Below, one piece after another: positions 46,115-56,104 of a stretch of DNA of 64,000 nucleotides. The stretch spans positions 124,001-188,000 of the forward strand of contig JAJFJZ010000010.1 in the NCBI GenBank assembly GCA_021773565.1, written 5' to 3'. The notes beneath the pieces were generated by a model. The model was not told the DNA's origin. It ran no database searches and was given only the letters and a program-made list of their open reading frames with translations. This DNA is from Gammaproteobacteria bacterium. GTDB lineage: Bacteria > Pseudomonadota > Gammaproteobacteria > Pseudomonadales > Azotimanducaceae. Within the stretch, counting starts at the first letter, position 1. Every line of letters starts with the position of its first letter. Made by a program: the position numbers and the translations under genes.

Positions 46115-46465
46115 CTAACATAAGGCGCCCAACTGCTTGCCACCCAACAAATGCATATGAATGTGATATACCGTTTGCCCGCCTTGTGGATTGCAGTTCA
46201 TTAAAATTCGAAAACCTGCCTCATCTATACCGGCGTCCCTGGCAAGAATTGTGGCACGATGGCTTAATTCAGAAACCACCCCCGTATCCCCGTTCAGGTC
46301 ATTCAATGTAGATACGTGCCGTTTGGGTATTATCAGAATATGTACGGGCGCCTGTGGATGAATATCATTAAATGCGATCAGATCATCGTCCTCATACACA
46401 ATATCTGCGGGTATGGCTCCGGAAGCTATTTTACAAAATAGACAGTCCTCCAAATTTTGACTCAA
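46115..46465 (-). CDS. HIT family (HINT-like) nucleotide-binding protein
   Basis: 116 residues. DCLFCKIASGAIPADIVYEDDDLIAFNDIHPQAPVHILIIPKRH at the N-terminus and the histidine triad YHIHMHLLGGKQLG near the C-terminus identify the HINT branch, purine nucleoside phosphoramidases (E. coli HinT). Located 28 bases upstream of coq7 and divergent from the AAA+ ATPase. Confidence 0.94.
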   Translation of the reverse strand: MSQNLEDCLFCKIASGAIPADIVYEDDDLIAFNDIHPQAPVHILIIPKRHVSTLNDLNGDTGVVSELSHRATILARDAGIDEAGFRILMNCNPQGGQTVYHIHMHLLGGKQLGALC

Positions 46466-46595
46466 TGCCTTTCTCCTGCGAACCTATGAGCGGTCCACTG
46501 TACCCAATACTATACACAGATAGAAGTTTGAGGCAGAAACCAGGTACTAAAGGCCCTGGGTACCATTACAGAGGAACGAAGTACGGAGATTAATT

Positions 46596-48071
46596 ATGGG
46601 CGATACCAAAGACCTGGCGCTACTTCTGGATGCCAAAATTCCCATTGTCGTGGTGGAGAGCCCCGATGAACGCCGCGTGCTTGCACTTTTGCTCCAGTTT
46701 TCAATTAAACGTGGGCTCGGTTTTTACGAATGGAGTGTAACGAGGGGGCTAAAGCGTGGTGGCCTTAATACGCTGGTAGGGGAAGAGAACGGGCACTGTG
46801 AGCCTGAGGAGTTGCTGGAGCACATCTCCAGTCAACCGGGACCCGCACTGTATGCCCTGTGCGATATGCATCCTTACCTTAAGAATGAAGACAAAAATAT
46901 TCGTTACCTGAAAGACATAGCCCTTAACTATGAGGTACTGGGCAATACCCTGATTCTTATCAGCCATGCATTGGAGGTCCCGGCAGAAATAGGTCGTTTG
47001 GCTGCCATGCTGAACCTGAGACTACCCAGCGATGAAGAACTGTTGGCCATTGTACGCAAACAGGCCCAGGAGTGGTCGCAGGTAAACAAGGGCAACAAAG
47101 TTAAAACCGACAGCAAAACGCTTAATAGCCTGATTTCCAATCTCAGGGGCGTCACTCATGCAGACGCCCAACTGTTAATACGCCACGCCATATTTAAAGA
47201 TGGTGCTATTACAGACGAAGATATTCCGGAAATGAACCGCCTGAAGTTTGACCTGCTTGATTCGGAAGGTGTGCTTCAATTTGACTATGACACGGAGAAA
47301 TTTTCCCAGGTTGCGGGTCTGGATAACCTGAAGAGCTGGCTTCGCATACGCCGGGACGAGTTTGTTAAAAATTCAACCGAAGACAGACCCAGAGGAGTTC
47401 TATTGCTGGGCGTACAGGGCAGCGGTAAAAGCCTTGCAGCCAAGGCGGTAGCTGGAAACTGGGGCCTGCCGTTGCTGCGGCTGGATTTTGGTACGCTATA
47501 CAACAAATTTTTTGGCGAAACCGAGCGCAATTTGCGTAACTCCTTACGACAGGCAGAAATGATGGCGCCGTGTGTTTTGTGGATGGATGAAATCGAGAAG
47601 GGCCTGGCCACCGGCAATCAGGACAATGCGACTTCCAAGCGCATACTTGGCACCCTGCTTACCTGGATGGCAGAAAACACTGCAGCAGTTTTTATCGTTG
47701 CTACCTCAAACGACATTACTTCTCTTCCTCCCGAACTGATTCGTAAAGGCAGAATGGATGAAGTTTTCTTTGTTGATCTGCCCGAACAAAAGGTGCGGCA
47801 GGAAATATTTCGTATACATTTGAAGAAACGTAATCTGAACCCGTCGGAATTTGACCTCAAAGCGCTATCAGAGGCTGCCGAAGGATTTACCGGCGCTGAA
47901 ATAGAAGAAGCGGTAGTCGCCGCCCGTTATCTGGCTGTTTCTCAAAAAAAGGGCATAACAAGCCAGGACATCATTGCTTCAATTGACCGCACGTATCCGG
48001 TTTCTGTATTGAGAGCAGAATCTATTCAGGCATTAAGAACATGGGCAAAGGGTCGCACAGTACCAGCCTGA
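46596..48071 (+). CDS. Ycf46-like AAA+ ATPase
   Basis: 491 residues. The N-terminal 230 residues are a degenerate nucleotide-binding-like domain (IPIVVVESPDERRVLALLLQF) typical of the chloroplast/cyanobacterial Ycf46 family. The C-terminal AAA+ module has Walker A GVQGSGKSLAAK near residue 270, Walker B CVLWMDEIEKG near 325, sensor ATSNDI and Arg-finger region RKGRMDEVFF. No protease or membrane domain is fused, so it is not FtsH. Ycf46 has been linked to inorganic-carbon use in cyanobacteria; here the role is unknown. Its 3' end overlaps the convergent cNMP-binding gene by 46 bases. Confidence 0.85.
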   Translation: MGDTKDLALLLDAKIPIVVVESPDERRVLALLLQFSIKRGLGFYEWSVTRGLKRGGLNTLVGEENGHCEPEELLEHISSQPGPALYALCDMHPYLKNEDKNIRYLKDIALNYEVLGNTLILISHALEVPAEIGRLAAMLNLRLPSDEELLAIVRKQAQEWSQVNKGNKVKTDSKTLNSLISNLRGVTHADAQLLIRHAIFKDGAITDEDIPEMNRLKFDLLDSEGVLQFDYDTEKFSQVAGLDNLKSWLRIRRDEFVKNSTEDRPRGVLLLGVQGSGKSLAAKAVAGNWGLPLLRLDFGTLYNKFFGETERNLRNSLRQAEMMAPCVLWMDEIEKGLATGNQDNATSKRILGTLLTWMAENTAAVFIVATSNDITSLPPELIRKGRMDEVFFVDLPEQKVRQEIFRIHLKKRNLNPSEFDLKALSEAAEGFTGAEIEEAVVAARYLAVSQKKGITSQDIIASIDRTYPVSVLRAESIQALRTWAKGRTVPA

Positions 48072-49057
48072 TGACGTTCAGCCGGTAGGCAACAGCTCGC
48101 TTTAAAACCGTGATGCAACAGAACAAATGTAGCCAGTCGACACTCGGGCATCGTATCCCCGGTAATTACATAGTTGCTTTCAAAACTGAGCTGGTTCAGG
48201 GAATCCCGCAACAGCGAAACCGGGATGTGAATAATTTCCTTACGTACATCATCGCCCACGCAGTTTCCAGCCAGCGAAACATCCAGCCTTGTAGTACGGG
48301 AGGACAAGGCTTTCGTTTTGATGATTTTGTTGGCGAGCAATCCGTGAAATGCTTCTGCACTCATGCACCTGAGTTCACCATCTGCAGTCATGGTAACGTC
48401 GACGTTTCTGTGCATCCCCGAGATGAGCGCATCCTCTCCAAAAAAATCGCCGGGCCCCAAACTGGCCAGAGGTTGCTCCTGAACGATTTCCGCGTAACCT
48501 GAACTTAATACATAAAAGGTATTGCCCTTATCTCCTTTGCGAATTATCTGTTCGTCTTTACAAACTTTTCGCGCAGACATCACGCGGATGAGCTTTTGCA
48601 GACCAATGGCAGACACAGAGTTAAAAAGGTGGCCACCCAAAAAGCGATGCATCCAGCTACTTTCAACCCCGCGCAGGCTGTATTCGGTATTTTGCCTGGC
48701 ATTGTCCAGCAAAAATGCCACTGGTTCTGTGTCTACCCACAACAGTTGGCAAACCTTGCGGGTGGCCAACCTGGAATGTGCCCCGGTATCCAGTGGATAA
48801 CGCGCCTGCTTGGTACCATGGGATATCAGTCCGCGCAGAGGCCCCTGACCCAAACGTCCCTGGCTGACCAGGGAAATTTTCTGTGAGCCAGCCAAACCAA
48901 CTGAACCCTGCAGAAGGTAATAACGGCCCCGACCCTTGGAAGCAAGGTTTCTGCCTTTGGGTACGGTAATCAAGCGACAGTGGCGGGAAAGGCTAAGCAG
49001 GGTTGGCCAGTCCAGATTATCAAATGGGGAAAAACGTGGTAGTAATCTTGCAAGCAT
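48026..49057 (-). CDS. Tandem cyclic-nucleotide-binding domain protein
   Basis: 343 residues. Two cNMP-binding folds in series: residues 10-125 (LSRHCRLITVPKGRNLASKG, degenerate) and 140-260 (VRKGDKGNTFYVLSSGYAEIV, GPGDFFGEDALISG). The second keeps the phosphate-cassette Gly/Glu but the usual Arg is replaced in SGMHRNVDV, so cAMP binding is doubtful. There is no DNA-binding domain and no membrane segment. It may sense redox or nucleotides, or act as a partner of the convergent AAA+ protein. Function unknown. Confidence 0.75.
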   Translation of the reverse strand: MLARLLPRFSPFDNLDWPTLLSLSRHCRLITVPKGRNLASKGRGRYYLLQGSVGLAGSQKISLVSQGRLGQGPLRGLISHGTKQARYPLDTGAHSRLATRKVCQLLWVDTEPVAFLLDNARQNTEYSLRGVESSWMHRFLGGHLFNSVSAIGLQKLIRVMSARKVCKDEQIIRKGDKGNTFYVLSSGYAEIVQEQPLASLGPGDFFGEDALISGMHRNVDVTMTADGELRCMSAEAFHGLLANKIIKTKALSSRTTRLDVSLAGNCVGDDVRKEIIHIPVSLLRDSLNQLSFESNYVITGDTMPECRLATFVLLHHGFKASCCLPAERHQAGTVRPFAHVLNA

Positions 49058-49147
49058 GAAATATGAACCCTGTATCCAGGGTATTCATGATGCGTTTCCT
49101 CAACAGAAGCATTAAGGCGTAATCAACTGCCTCTTATGTGCGCGATG

Positions 49148-50437
49148 TCACTTCTTCTCGTGCGAGATTGCTCGATAACCGATATCAGTTCGATAGTACG
49201 CATCCTTCCATGTGATCGATGCAATACGTGCATACGCGCGCGACTGTGCTTCCAGGGTTGATCTGCCCCTGCCCACAACACACAGCACACGGCCACCATT
49301 GGTTAACACCTCCGTACCCGCGGTCCGGGTTCCGGCATGAAATACCTTCGTATCAGCCTGCACATCGGTATCCGTCAGGCCGGTTATGACACAACCCGTT
49401 TGGTAATTACCCGGATAGCCGCCTGCCGCCATTACCACACCCAGTGTTACGTTTTCATCCCACACGGGCAGGGCGTCTTTGAGCTCACCAGCAAGGGATT
49501 TGCGTAGAAGATCGTAAAGGTCAGACTGCAGGCGCATGAGAACAGGCTGGGCTTCGGGATCGCCAAAACGACAGTTAAATTCTATCACCCTGACACTTCC
49601 ATCGGCGGCAACCATAAGGCCAGCGTATAAAAAACCCTGGTACGGCATACCCTCATCACTCATACCCTTAACCGTAGGTTCAATAACCTCACGCATAATG
49701 CGTGCTGCCACTTCTTCGTTGACTATCGGAGCCGGTGAATAGGCACCCATTCCCCCGGTGTTGGGGCCCTTGTCGCCATCATCGCGTGCCTTATGATCCT
49801 GGGAACTCGCAAATGCCACACTAAACGTGCCGTCGCATAGACAAATAAAACTTGCCTCCTCACCCTCCAAAAACTCTTCGATCAGTACCCTGTGACCCGC
49901 TTCACCAAAAGTATTGTGTGCAAGCATGTCAGTGACAGCCTGCTGAGCTTGCCTGGCATTCAGGGCAACTACTACCCCCTTTCCTGCCGCCAGACCGTCC
50001 GCTTTTATCACAACGGGTAGTGCAGAATGTTCCAGATAAGCCAGAGCCGGTTCCAGCTCTGTGAAAGATTCAAACCTGGCTGTCGGAATGCCGTGTCGTA
50101 CCAGAAATTCCTTGGAGAATGTTTTTGAACCTTCCAGTTGAGCTGCGGCTTTTGATGGCCCAAAACAGGCAATGTTCTCATGGTCCATGTAATCCCGAAT
50201 ACCATTTACCAGCGGCACTTCAGGACCTACCACCACCATCCCTACATCAAATTGACGCACAAAAGTGGCGACGGCCCCAAAATCGGCAATGTCCAGATTT
50301 ACGTTGTGCAGGAAATCTTCCATTGCCGTGCCCGCATTACCCGGCGCTACATACACACAACTAACACTATCGCTTTGTGCCAGTTTCCAAGCCAGCGCAT
50401 GCTCACGCCCGCCGCTTCCCAATACCAGTAAGTTCAT
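49148..50437 (-). CDS. purD: Phosphoribosylamine-glycine ligase
   Basis: 429 residues from ATG 50437 (MNLLVLGSGGREHALAWKLAQS); an upstream in-frame ATG at 50455 is not needed. ATP-grasp fold with GPSKAAAQLEGSKTFSKEFL, VIKADGLAAGKGVVVA, GPNTGGMGAYSPAP and EFNCRFGDPEAQPVLMR. Second step of purine synthesis, making GAR. It follows purH by 24 bases, the standard purH-purD order. Confidence 0.97.
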   Translation of the reverse strand: MNLLVLGSGGREHALAWKLAQSDSVSCVYVAPGNAGTAMEDFLHNVNLDIADFGAVATFVRQFDVGMVVVGPEVPLVNGIRDYMDHENIACFGPSKAAAQLEGSKTFSKEFLVRHGIPTARFESFTELEPALAYLEHSALPVVIKADGLAAGKGVVVALNARQAQQAVTDMLAHNTFGEAGHRVLIEEFLEGEEASFICLCDGTFSVAFASSQDHKARDDGDKGPNTGGMGAYSPAPIVNEEVAARIMREVIEPTVKGMSDEGMPYQGFLYAGLMVAADGSVRVIEFNCRFGDPEAQPVLMRLQSDLYDLLRKSLAGELKDALPVWDENVTLGVVMAAGGYPGNYQTGCVITGLTDTDVQADTKVFHAGTRTAGTEVLTNGGRVLCVVGRGRSTLEAQSRAYARIASITWKDAYYRTDIGYRAISHEKK

Positions 50438-50461
50438 ATCTATGGCTTTTTGCAACTCCCG

Positions 50462-52048
50462 TTAATGTCGAAAATGACGTGTTCCCGTGAACACCATGGC
50501 AAGTCCATGTTCGTCTGCAGCTGCAATTACTTCTTCATCACGCATACTTCCACCGGGTTGAATGACCGCGACAATTCCTGCCTCTGCGGCTGCATCGAGA
50601 CCGTCGCGAAATGGAAAAAAAGCATCCGACGCCATCACACAACCAGGTACGCTAAATCCCGCATCCTCTGCTTTAAGTGCGGCTATCCTTGCGCTCACCA
50701 CACGGCTCATTTGCCCGGCCCCTACACCTACAGTTTGCAAATCATTGGCATACACTATGGCGTTGGACTTAACGTACCAGGCCACGTTCCAGGCAAATAA
50801 CAAATTCGCCATCTGGACATCCGTTGGCTCCGTTTTAGTAACGCAGCGCAACATGGTTTCATCAAGTACCAGTTCATCGGCACTCTGTAACAAAAGTCCA
50901 CCCCCTACCCTTTTTAGTTCCATACCGCGATTGCGAGCGCCAAAATGGCCCACACTTAACAGCCGCACATTTTTTTTGCTACGCGCAAGTTCCTCCGCTT
51001 CACGGCTAATCTCGGGTGCTACTACAACTTCAACAAACTGCCGTTCAAGTACCACGGATAGAGTTCTGGCATCCAGGGCCCGGTTAAAGGCCAGAACACC
51101 CCCAAACGCAGATGTTGGGTCCGTAGCAAAGGCTTTATCGTAGGCCTGCTGGATAGTATCCCCCACGGCTACCCCACACGGATTGGCATGTTTAACAATC
51201 ACACAGCATGGCTCGGAAAAACTTTTCACACACTCAAGAGCCGCATCCGTGTCTGCAATATTATTAAAGGACAGCGCTTTACCCTGAATCTGTTTCGCCG
51301 AGGCAATTGTAGCGCGCTCACTCACCTGCCGTTCACGATAGAAGGCGGCCTGTTGATGCGGGTTTTCACCGTAACGCAAATTCTGTAGTTTCTCGAAAGC
51401 AAGGCTCAGCTGGTCGGGGAATTTCTCATCCTGTTGCACTGCCAGATATCGCGCAACACCTGCATCATATGCAGCGGTATGCTGGAAGGCCTTTAGCGCA
51501 AGCTTTGACCTTTGCTCAATGGTGGTTGTGAAGCTACCAGCCTGCTGAGTACTACTTTCAAATAACTGCGAATAATCTGCCGGGTCTACAAGCACGACAA
51601 CATCACGATGGTTTTTAGCGGCTGATCGCAACATGGCAGGACCACCGATGTCGATATTTTCAATCGCAAGCTCAAGCGTACAATCAACTCTCGCTACCGT
51701 TTCTTCAAAGGGGTAAAGGTTTACCACCACCATATCGATAGGGGCAATATCCTGTTCCTGCATAACCGTCTGGTCAATATTGCGCCGTCCCAGAATGCCT
51801 CCGTGGATTTTTGGGTGCAGCGTTTTAACACGCCCATCCATCATTTCGGGAAACCCGGTATGATCCGAAACCTCAATAACCGCAAGACCAGCCGCACTAA
51901 TTACCGCATGGGTACCACCAGTGGAGAGCAGTTCCACACCGCACTCAATCAGCATCTGTGCAAGCGCAACAATACCACTTTTATCCGACACACTAAGCAG
52001 TGCGCGCTTGACTGTACGATTGTCATCGCCAGTTGCTGGTTCAGTCAT
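50462..52048 (-). CDS. purH: Bifunctional AICAR formyltransferase / IMP cyclohydrolase
   Basis: 528 residues. The N-terminal MGS-like cyclohydrolase has [34 protein letters not shown] and [15 protein letters not shown]-type sequence; the C-terminal formyltransferase has [25 protein letters not shown] and [19 protein letters not shown]. It performs the last two steps of IMP synthesis. The gap to the upstream dusB is only 32 bases; the fis gene that usually lies there is absent. Confidence 0.97.
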   Translation of the reverse strand: MTEPATGDDNRTVKRALLSVSDKSGIVALAQMLIECGVELLSTGGTHAVISAAGLAVIEVSDHTGFPEMMDGRVKTLHPKIHGGILGRRNIDQTVMQEQDIAPIDMVVVNLYPFEETVARVDCTLELAIENIDIGGPAMLRSAAKNHRDVVVLVDPADYSQLFESSTQQAGSFTTTIEQRSKLALKAFQHTAAYDAGVARYLAVQQDEKFPDQLSLAFEKLQNLRYGENPHQQAAFYRERQVSERATIASAKQIQGKALSFNNIADTDAALECVKSFSEPCCVIVKHANPCGVAVGDTIQQAYDKAFATDPTSAFGGVLAFNRALDARTLSVVLERQFVEVVVAPEISREAEELARSKKNVRLLSVGHFGARNRGMELKRVGGGLLLQSADELVLDETMLRCVTKTEPTDVQMANLLFAWNVAWYVKSNAIVYANDLQTVGVGAGQMSRVVSARIAALKAEDAGFSVPGCVMASDAFFPFRDGLDAAAEAGIVAVIQPGGSMRDEEVIAAADEHGLAMVFTGTRHFRH

Positions 52049-52080
52049 GTGTTTTTTCGGCTTCCTGTGTTCAATGGTAT

Positions 52081-53040
52081 TTATGCCCGGGTGAGTGATT
52101 CGACAAATGCTACCTGTTGTCGCGGTTCTTCAAGACCTAAAAAACCTCGTATAGTGTCAGTATCAAAGCACAGTAACTGTAAATAGCTTTTAATGTGTTT
52201 TCTGGAAAGCCTGACCGCAACAATGGGTTCATAGAAATTATGGATTCTTGCTAAATGCACCAGAACTATACCCAGCCGATCCTGCGGCGATCTGGATACC
52301 GATGCTTTGCCTGCCAGGCTGCTGGCAATATCACCCAATAACCAGGGTGCCCCCATCGCGGCGCGTCCTACCATTATCCCGTCAGCTTTTGTGTAGTCGA
52401 GCACCGCCTGCGCCTGTACTGCATCGCAGATGTCTCCGTTGGCTATTACTGGAATATTGACGCATTCCTTTATTTGGCGAATCGTTTCATATTCTACCTG
52501 CCCGCCAAATTTGCAGGTACGTGTACGGCCGTGTACCGCCAAAGCCTGAACGCCCGCACCTTCCGCAATATGCGAAATAGAAACACCGTTGCGGTTTTCC
52601 TCTGACCAGCCAGTACGGATTTTGAGCGTTACCGGAATACGCACCGCAGCCACCACCTCCTCCAGAATACTGGCTACCAGGCTTTCATCCTTCAAGAGGG
52701 CGGAACCCGCAGATTTTTTGAGAACTTTTTTCGCGGGACAACCCATGTTGATATCGACGATATCAGCACCCTGTGCTTCACAATAACGGGCAGCATCAGC
52801 CAGCATGCGCGGCTCTGCACCCTCTATTTGAATGCTGAATATTCCACAGGCATTGGATTTTTCTAAACGCATGCGAGATTTACCAGTATTCCACAACTTC
52901 GGATTCGAGCTCACCATTTCAGACACCACCATTCCAGCTCCCAGCCTGAATACGGTTTCCCGAAATGGAACATCACTCACTCCAGCCATTGGCGCCAGAA
53001 TCACCGGGTTATGTAACTTGTGAGGACCAATAACAATCAA
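52081..53040 (-). CDS. dusB: tRNA-dihydrouridine synthase B
   Basis: 319 residues, TTG start. FMN-binding TIM barrel: [37 protein letters not shown] with the catalytic Cys, [29 protein letters not shown] and [13 protein letters not shown]. It reduces U17 of tRNA in characterised DusB. In most gammaproteobacteria it is co-transcribed with fis, which is missing downstream here. Confidence 0.95.
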   Translation of the reverse strand: MIVIGPHKLHNPVILAPMAGVSDVPFRETVFRLGAGMVVSEMVSSNPKLWNTGKSRMRLEKSNACGIFSIQIEGAEPRMLADAARYCEAQGADIVDINMGCPAKKVLKKSAGSALLKDESLVASILEEVVAAVRIPVTLKIRTGWSEENRNGVSISHIAEGAGVQALAVHGRTRTCKFGGQVEYETIRQIKECVNIPVIANGDICDAVQAQAVLDYTKADGIMVGRAAMGAPWLLGDIASSLAGKASVSRSPQDRLGIVLVHLARIHNFYEPIVAVRLSRKHIKSYLQLLCFDTDTIRGFLGLEEPRQQVAFVESLTRA

Positions 53041-53135
53041 TCTTGATTCCTGTTTCTCCGGGAAGTGGTTGGTAGATGGAGGTGGAGTTTATACAACTAC
53101 AAAGACCTTTGCGTTGCTCCCCGGTTTCAATAAGC

Positions 53136-54122
53136 CTACAACAAATTTAAATCGAAATTGGGACCTTCCGGGCCAGGATTGTCTATTTCAAACCTTACAT
53201 GAACGGGCGATTTTGAACCAATATTCTGCAACCCGACAGCATCTCCCTGCAAATATTCCTCAGGTGTTACCTTGCGTCCCGTTACAAGCAAACCCTGAAC
53301 AGAACTAAAGCGCATATCGATAAGGGGAAAGCGCTGTGGAAAGTCTGCATTATTCACAATAATGGCATCAACCACCAGTAAGTGTGATTTACTTTCATGG
53401 GGCCGTATAACCACATTCCTTGCATACAATTCAGCAAGCGATCTTCTCGCAGGCAAAACGCATCCCGTATACGCACAAATCCTTGCGTACAAGGGACGAA
53501 TATCCGGATTATTTGACCACTCATCAAACTGAAACCATAACACCTGAACACTTATCAGTACTGCCGCAGTTGCAATGGTAAGGGGCCGAATTAGCTGTCC
53601 GGCAGAGCGCTCAACTGACGGTAACAGGTCAGGAATTTGTGCTTTGACATGGGGCAACTCGACAGGCGAATATTCATCTTCCGTCGGGTCCTGGGCTGTT
53701 AGCTCGCTCTGGGCAATTTCCCGGTCTGACTCAAGCGTGATGGACTGTGCGCCCAGAGCCGCACTGTGGATTCTCTTTTTGAGCGCTTCTTCTACGCTGT
53801 CTGTATACAGATCTGGTTCTTGTCCTGTATCCAGGTCTCTTTCTTCCTCAAACGATTCCAGAAATTGAGAGTCTGTTTCACTTTCAAAACTGTTGTGGCT
53901 CTCCAGTTCATCAAGCAGCTGGTCCAGATCATAGTCACTCATCTCTTCGATTGAACCGGATTGCTCACCAATACAAAGTGAATCCGCTGCTACAAATACT
54001 CTATTGCATATCCCGCAGCGTACCCGCCCCCCTGCAGCATCCAACTGCGCCGGCGTAACACGAAACCGTGTGCCACAATCCGGACACCCGGTAACCAGCG
54101 GCTCGAGCACAGGTTCACTCAT
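53136..54122 (-). CDS. MJ0042-type zinc-finger / DUF3426 membrane protein
   Basis: 328 residues from ATG 54122. An N-terminal zinc ribbon (CPDCGTRFRVTPAQLDAAGGRVRCGIC, four Cys) is followed by an acidic low-complexity region, one membrane segment near residue 190 (IATAAVLISVQVLWFQF) and a C-terminal DUF3426 domain (PLIDMRFSSVQGLLVTGRKVTPEEYL). Commonly found between prmA and dusB in Pseudomonas-type genomes; function unknown. Its start overlaps the end of prmA by eight bases. Confidence 0.9.
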   Translation of the reverse strand: MSEPVLEPLVTGCPDCGTRFRVTPAQLDAAGGRVRCGICNRVFVAADSLCIGEQSGSIEEMSDYDLDQLLDELESHNSFESETDSQFLESFEEERDLDTGQEPDLYTDSVEEALKKRIHSAALGAQSITLESDREIAQSELTAQDPTEDEYSPVELPHVKAQIPDLLPSVERSAGQLIRPLTIATAAVLISVQVLWFQFDEWSNNPDIRPLYARICAYTGCVLPARRSLAELYARNVVIRPHESKSHLLVVDAIIVNNADFPQRFPLIDMRFSSVQGLLVTGRKVTPEEYLQGDAVGLQNIGSKSPVHVRFEIDNPGPEGPNFDLNLL

Positions 54123-55047
54123 TGGTTTTGGTTCCAACCAGACACGCCCACCCGTCTTTTATCACGGGAGACTCAAACCGGATTGCCGGATAGGCATGCT
54201 GTACCCGAGTGATCTGAGCTTCAAGAATACCCGACAATACCAGGGAACCACCGCTTCGTATAAAAAGCACTAACTGATCCGATAACGTAAGAAGAGGGTT
54301 CATCAATATGTTGGCAAGTACAATATCTACCTTGAACTGGTCTCTGGCCTGCACATAATTCCGTAAGGCATCCACACCCAACACCGCCAGGCGTTCATTT
54401 TCGATTTTGTTGATCGTGGCATTATATTGAGTCGCGGTAAGGGCCTGGTCATCATAATCAATGGCAAAGGCCTTATGCGCCCCCAACAGAATCGCAGCAA
54501 GCGCCAGAATTCCTGAGCCGCAACCATAATCTATGACCGTAGTTTCTTTAAGTTCTGCCTTTGCCAGCCATGCCAGACACATAAAGGTTGTAGCATGATT
54601 GCCGGTTCCAAAAGCAAGACCGGGATCCAGCCTGAGTAATGCGCCATCAAAAGGCAGGGCCTGTCCCTGTTCCGGTTCCTGGTTCTCGGATTTTTCCCAA
54701 TGCGTAGGCACCACCCAAAGCCTGTTACCAAATCGGTAGGAATCCGCATATTCTCGCCAGGTTTGCGACCAGTCCCGGGATTCGAGAAATGTTATATCCA
54801 GAATAACTTCGCGCTGAAGTTCCCTGGATAGCAGGTCGGACAGGCCTTCCAGGTTGGCTGCAAGTTCAAAAAGGGCGCAAACCCTTACCCGTTCCCACAG
54901 CGGGTTGGTTCCGGGCAGGGGTTCCAGTACCGGGGTGTCTGCAGCATCTACGCTTGAAACTGACAAAGCGCCAAATTCATGCAGCAATTCAACACAGGCT
55001 GACGCCTCTCGCTCTGGTAACTCAAGCGAGATATTTAACCAGGCCAT
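54115..55047 (-). CDS. prmA: Ribosomal protein L11 methyltransferase
   Basis: 310 residues. The N-terminal substrate-recognition domain is followed by the SAM-binding core VIDYGCGSGILALAAILLGAHKAFAIDYD and VLANILMNPLLTLSDQL. It trimethylates L11. Begins 3 bases after accB, where accC normally intervenes. Confidence 0.96.
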   Translation of the reverse strand: MAWLNISLELPEREASACVELLHEFGALSVSSVDAADTPVLEPLPGTNPLWERVRVCALFELAANLEGLSDLLSRELQREVILDITFLESRDWSQTWREYADSYRFGNRLWVVPTHWEKSENQEPEQGQALPFDGALLRLDPGLAFGTGNHATTFMCLAWLAKAELKETTVIDYGCGSGILALAAILLGAHKAFAIDYDDQALTATQYNATINKIENERLAVLGVDALRNYVQARDQFKVDIVLANILMNPLLTLSDQLVLFIRSGGSLVLSGILEAQITRVQHAYPAIRFESPVIKDGWACLVGTKTNE

Positions 55048-55050
55048 TTG

Positions 55051-55521
55051 CTACTCGATGGTAAACAGTGCCTGTTCTTCCTGAACGGGTACACCATCAT
55101 CTACCAAAACCGAGGTCACTGTACCTGCCTGCTCTGCCTCTATGTGATTCATCATTTTCATACTTTCAATTATACAAAGTACATCGCCGACTTTTACTTT
55201 TTGACCCGTACTAACATAAGGCGCTTCGCCCGGTGTCGAGGCCCGATAAAATGTACCGGTTAAGGGGGCTGTTACAATACAGGCAGCATCCGGATTTACC
55301 GACGCTACCATCTGCGCGCTCACGCCGGGGGCTGAACCTGTACCTGTAACACCCGCCTGTGATGGCTGTGCTTGTGCGGATGACGATACGGGCATTGAAA
55401 CTGGCTGGCTTCCATCCGGTCGAACAATACGTACAGCCTCTTCTCCGGATTTCACTTCAATCTCGGTAATCCCGGATTCTTCAACAAGCTCAATCAGTTT
55501 TTTAATTTTTCTTAAATCCAT
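55051..55521 (-). CDS. accB: Biotin carboxyl carrier protein of acetyl-CoA carboxylase
   Basis: 156 residues. N-terminal DLRKIKKLIELVEESGITEIEVKSGEE, a Ser/Ala/Pro/Gln-rich linker, and the C-terminal biotinyl domain with the biotin Lys at 122 in the IESMKMMNHIEAE motif. It carries the carboxyl group between biotin carboxylase and carboxyltransferase. Its partner accC is not downstream; prmA starts 3 bases later. aroQ lies 24 bases upstream. Confidence 0.97.
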   Translation of the reverse strand: MDLRKIKKLIELVEESGITEIEVKSGEEAVRIVRPDGSQPVSMPVSSSAQAQPSQAGVTGTGSAPGVSAQMVASVNPDAACIVTAPLTGTFYRASTPGEAPYVSTGQKVKVGDVLCIIESMKMMNHIEAEQAGTVTSVLVDDGVPVQEEQALFTIE

Positions 55522-55545
55522 AATCTCATCCAGTTTGTAGTGTGG

Positions 55546-55983
55546 CTAGCCAAGCTCTGCAAGTGCTGCATCTACGGCAAATTCATAACCCCTGGCACCC
55601 AGACCGGTTATAACGCCTACCGCAACATCAGACAGATAGGACTGCTGTCTAAATTCTTCACGTGCATTCACATTGGAAAGATGTACCTCGATAAAGGGAA
55701 TCTGTACCCCCAGAAGCGCATCCCTAAGGGCAATACTCGTATGTGTAAAGGCACCGGGATTAATAATTATGTAGTCAACACCTTCCTGTTTGGCGCGGTG
55801 TACCCGATCTACCATCTCGTGTTCTGCGTTAGTTTGAAAACAGGCCAGATCATGATTACCTGCAGCACATCTGGCGACAAGCTGTGCTTCGATATCCTCG
55901 AGCGTATCAAAACCGTAAATTTCAGGTTCTCTCGTACCCAACAAATTCAGGTTGGGCCCATTAAGAACTAATAACTTCGCCAT
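55546..55983 (-). CDS. aroQ: Type II 3-dehydroquinate dehydratase
   Basis: 145 residues. [20 protein letters not shown] with the catalytic Tyr, [18 protein letters not shown], and [17 protein letters not shown] are the type II signature. Third step of the shikimate pathway. First gene of aroQ-accB-prmA. Confidence 0.97.
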   Translation of the reverse strand: MAKLLVLNGPNLNLLGTREPEIYGFDTLEDIEAQLVARCAAGNHDLACFQTNAEHEMVDRVHRAKQEGVDYIIINPGAFTHTSIALRDALLGVQIPFIEVHLSNVNAREEFRQQSYLSDVAVGVITGLGARGYEFAVDAALAELG

Positions 55984-56071
55984 TCCTGTACTCCTCGACT
56001 ATATTGGACCGATTCTGTTCAAAAAATGGCAAAACAAAACAATTTTTTGATATTTAACGGTATTTTGGGCG

Positions 56072-56077
56072 ATTATA
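56072..56077 (-). promoter_or_regulatory. Candidate -10 box for the aroQ-accB operon
   Basis: A perfect TATAAT on the minus strand, 88 bases upstream of the aroQ ATG, in the AT-rich gap between dsbD and aroQ. No convincing -35 element is found 16-18 bases further upstream. Confidence 0.35.
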
Positions 56078-56104
56078 ACGTATTTTAGAACACTTATGCA
56101 TGTG

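Noticed and set aside
46596-48071. FtsH-type protease
   Set aside because: AAA+ module only; no N-terminal membrane helices and no HEXXH zinc-protease motif.
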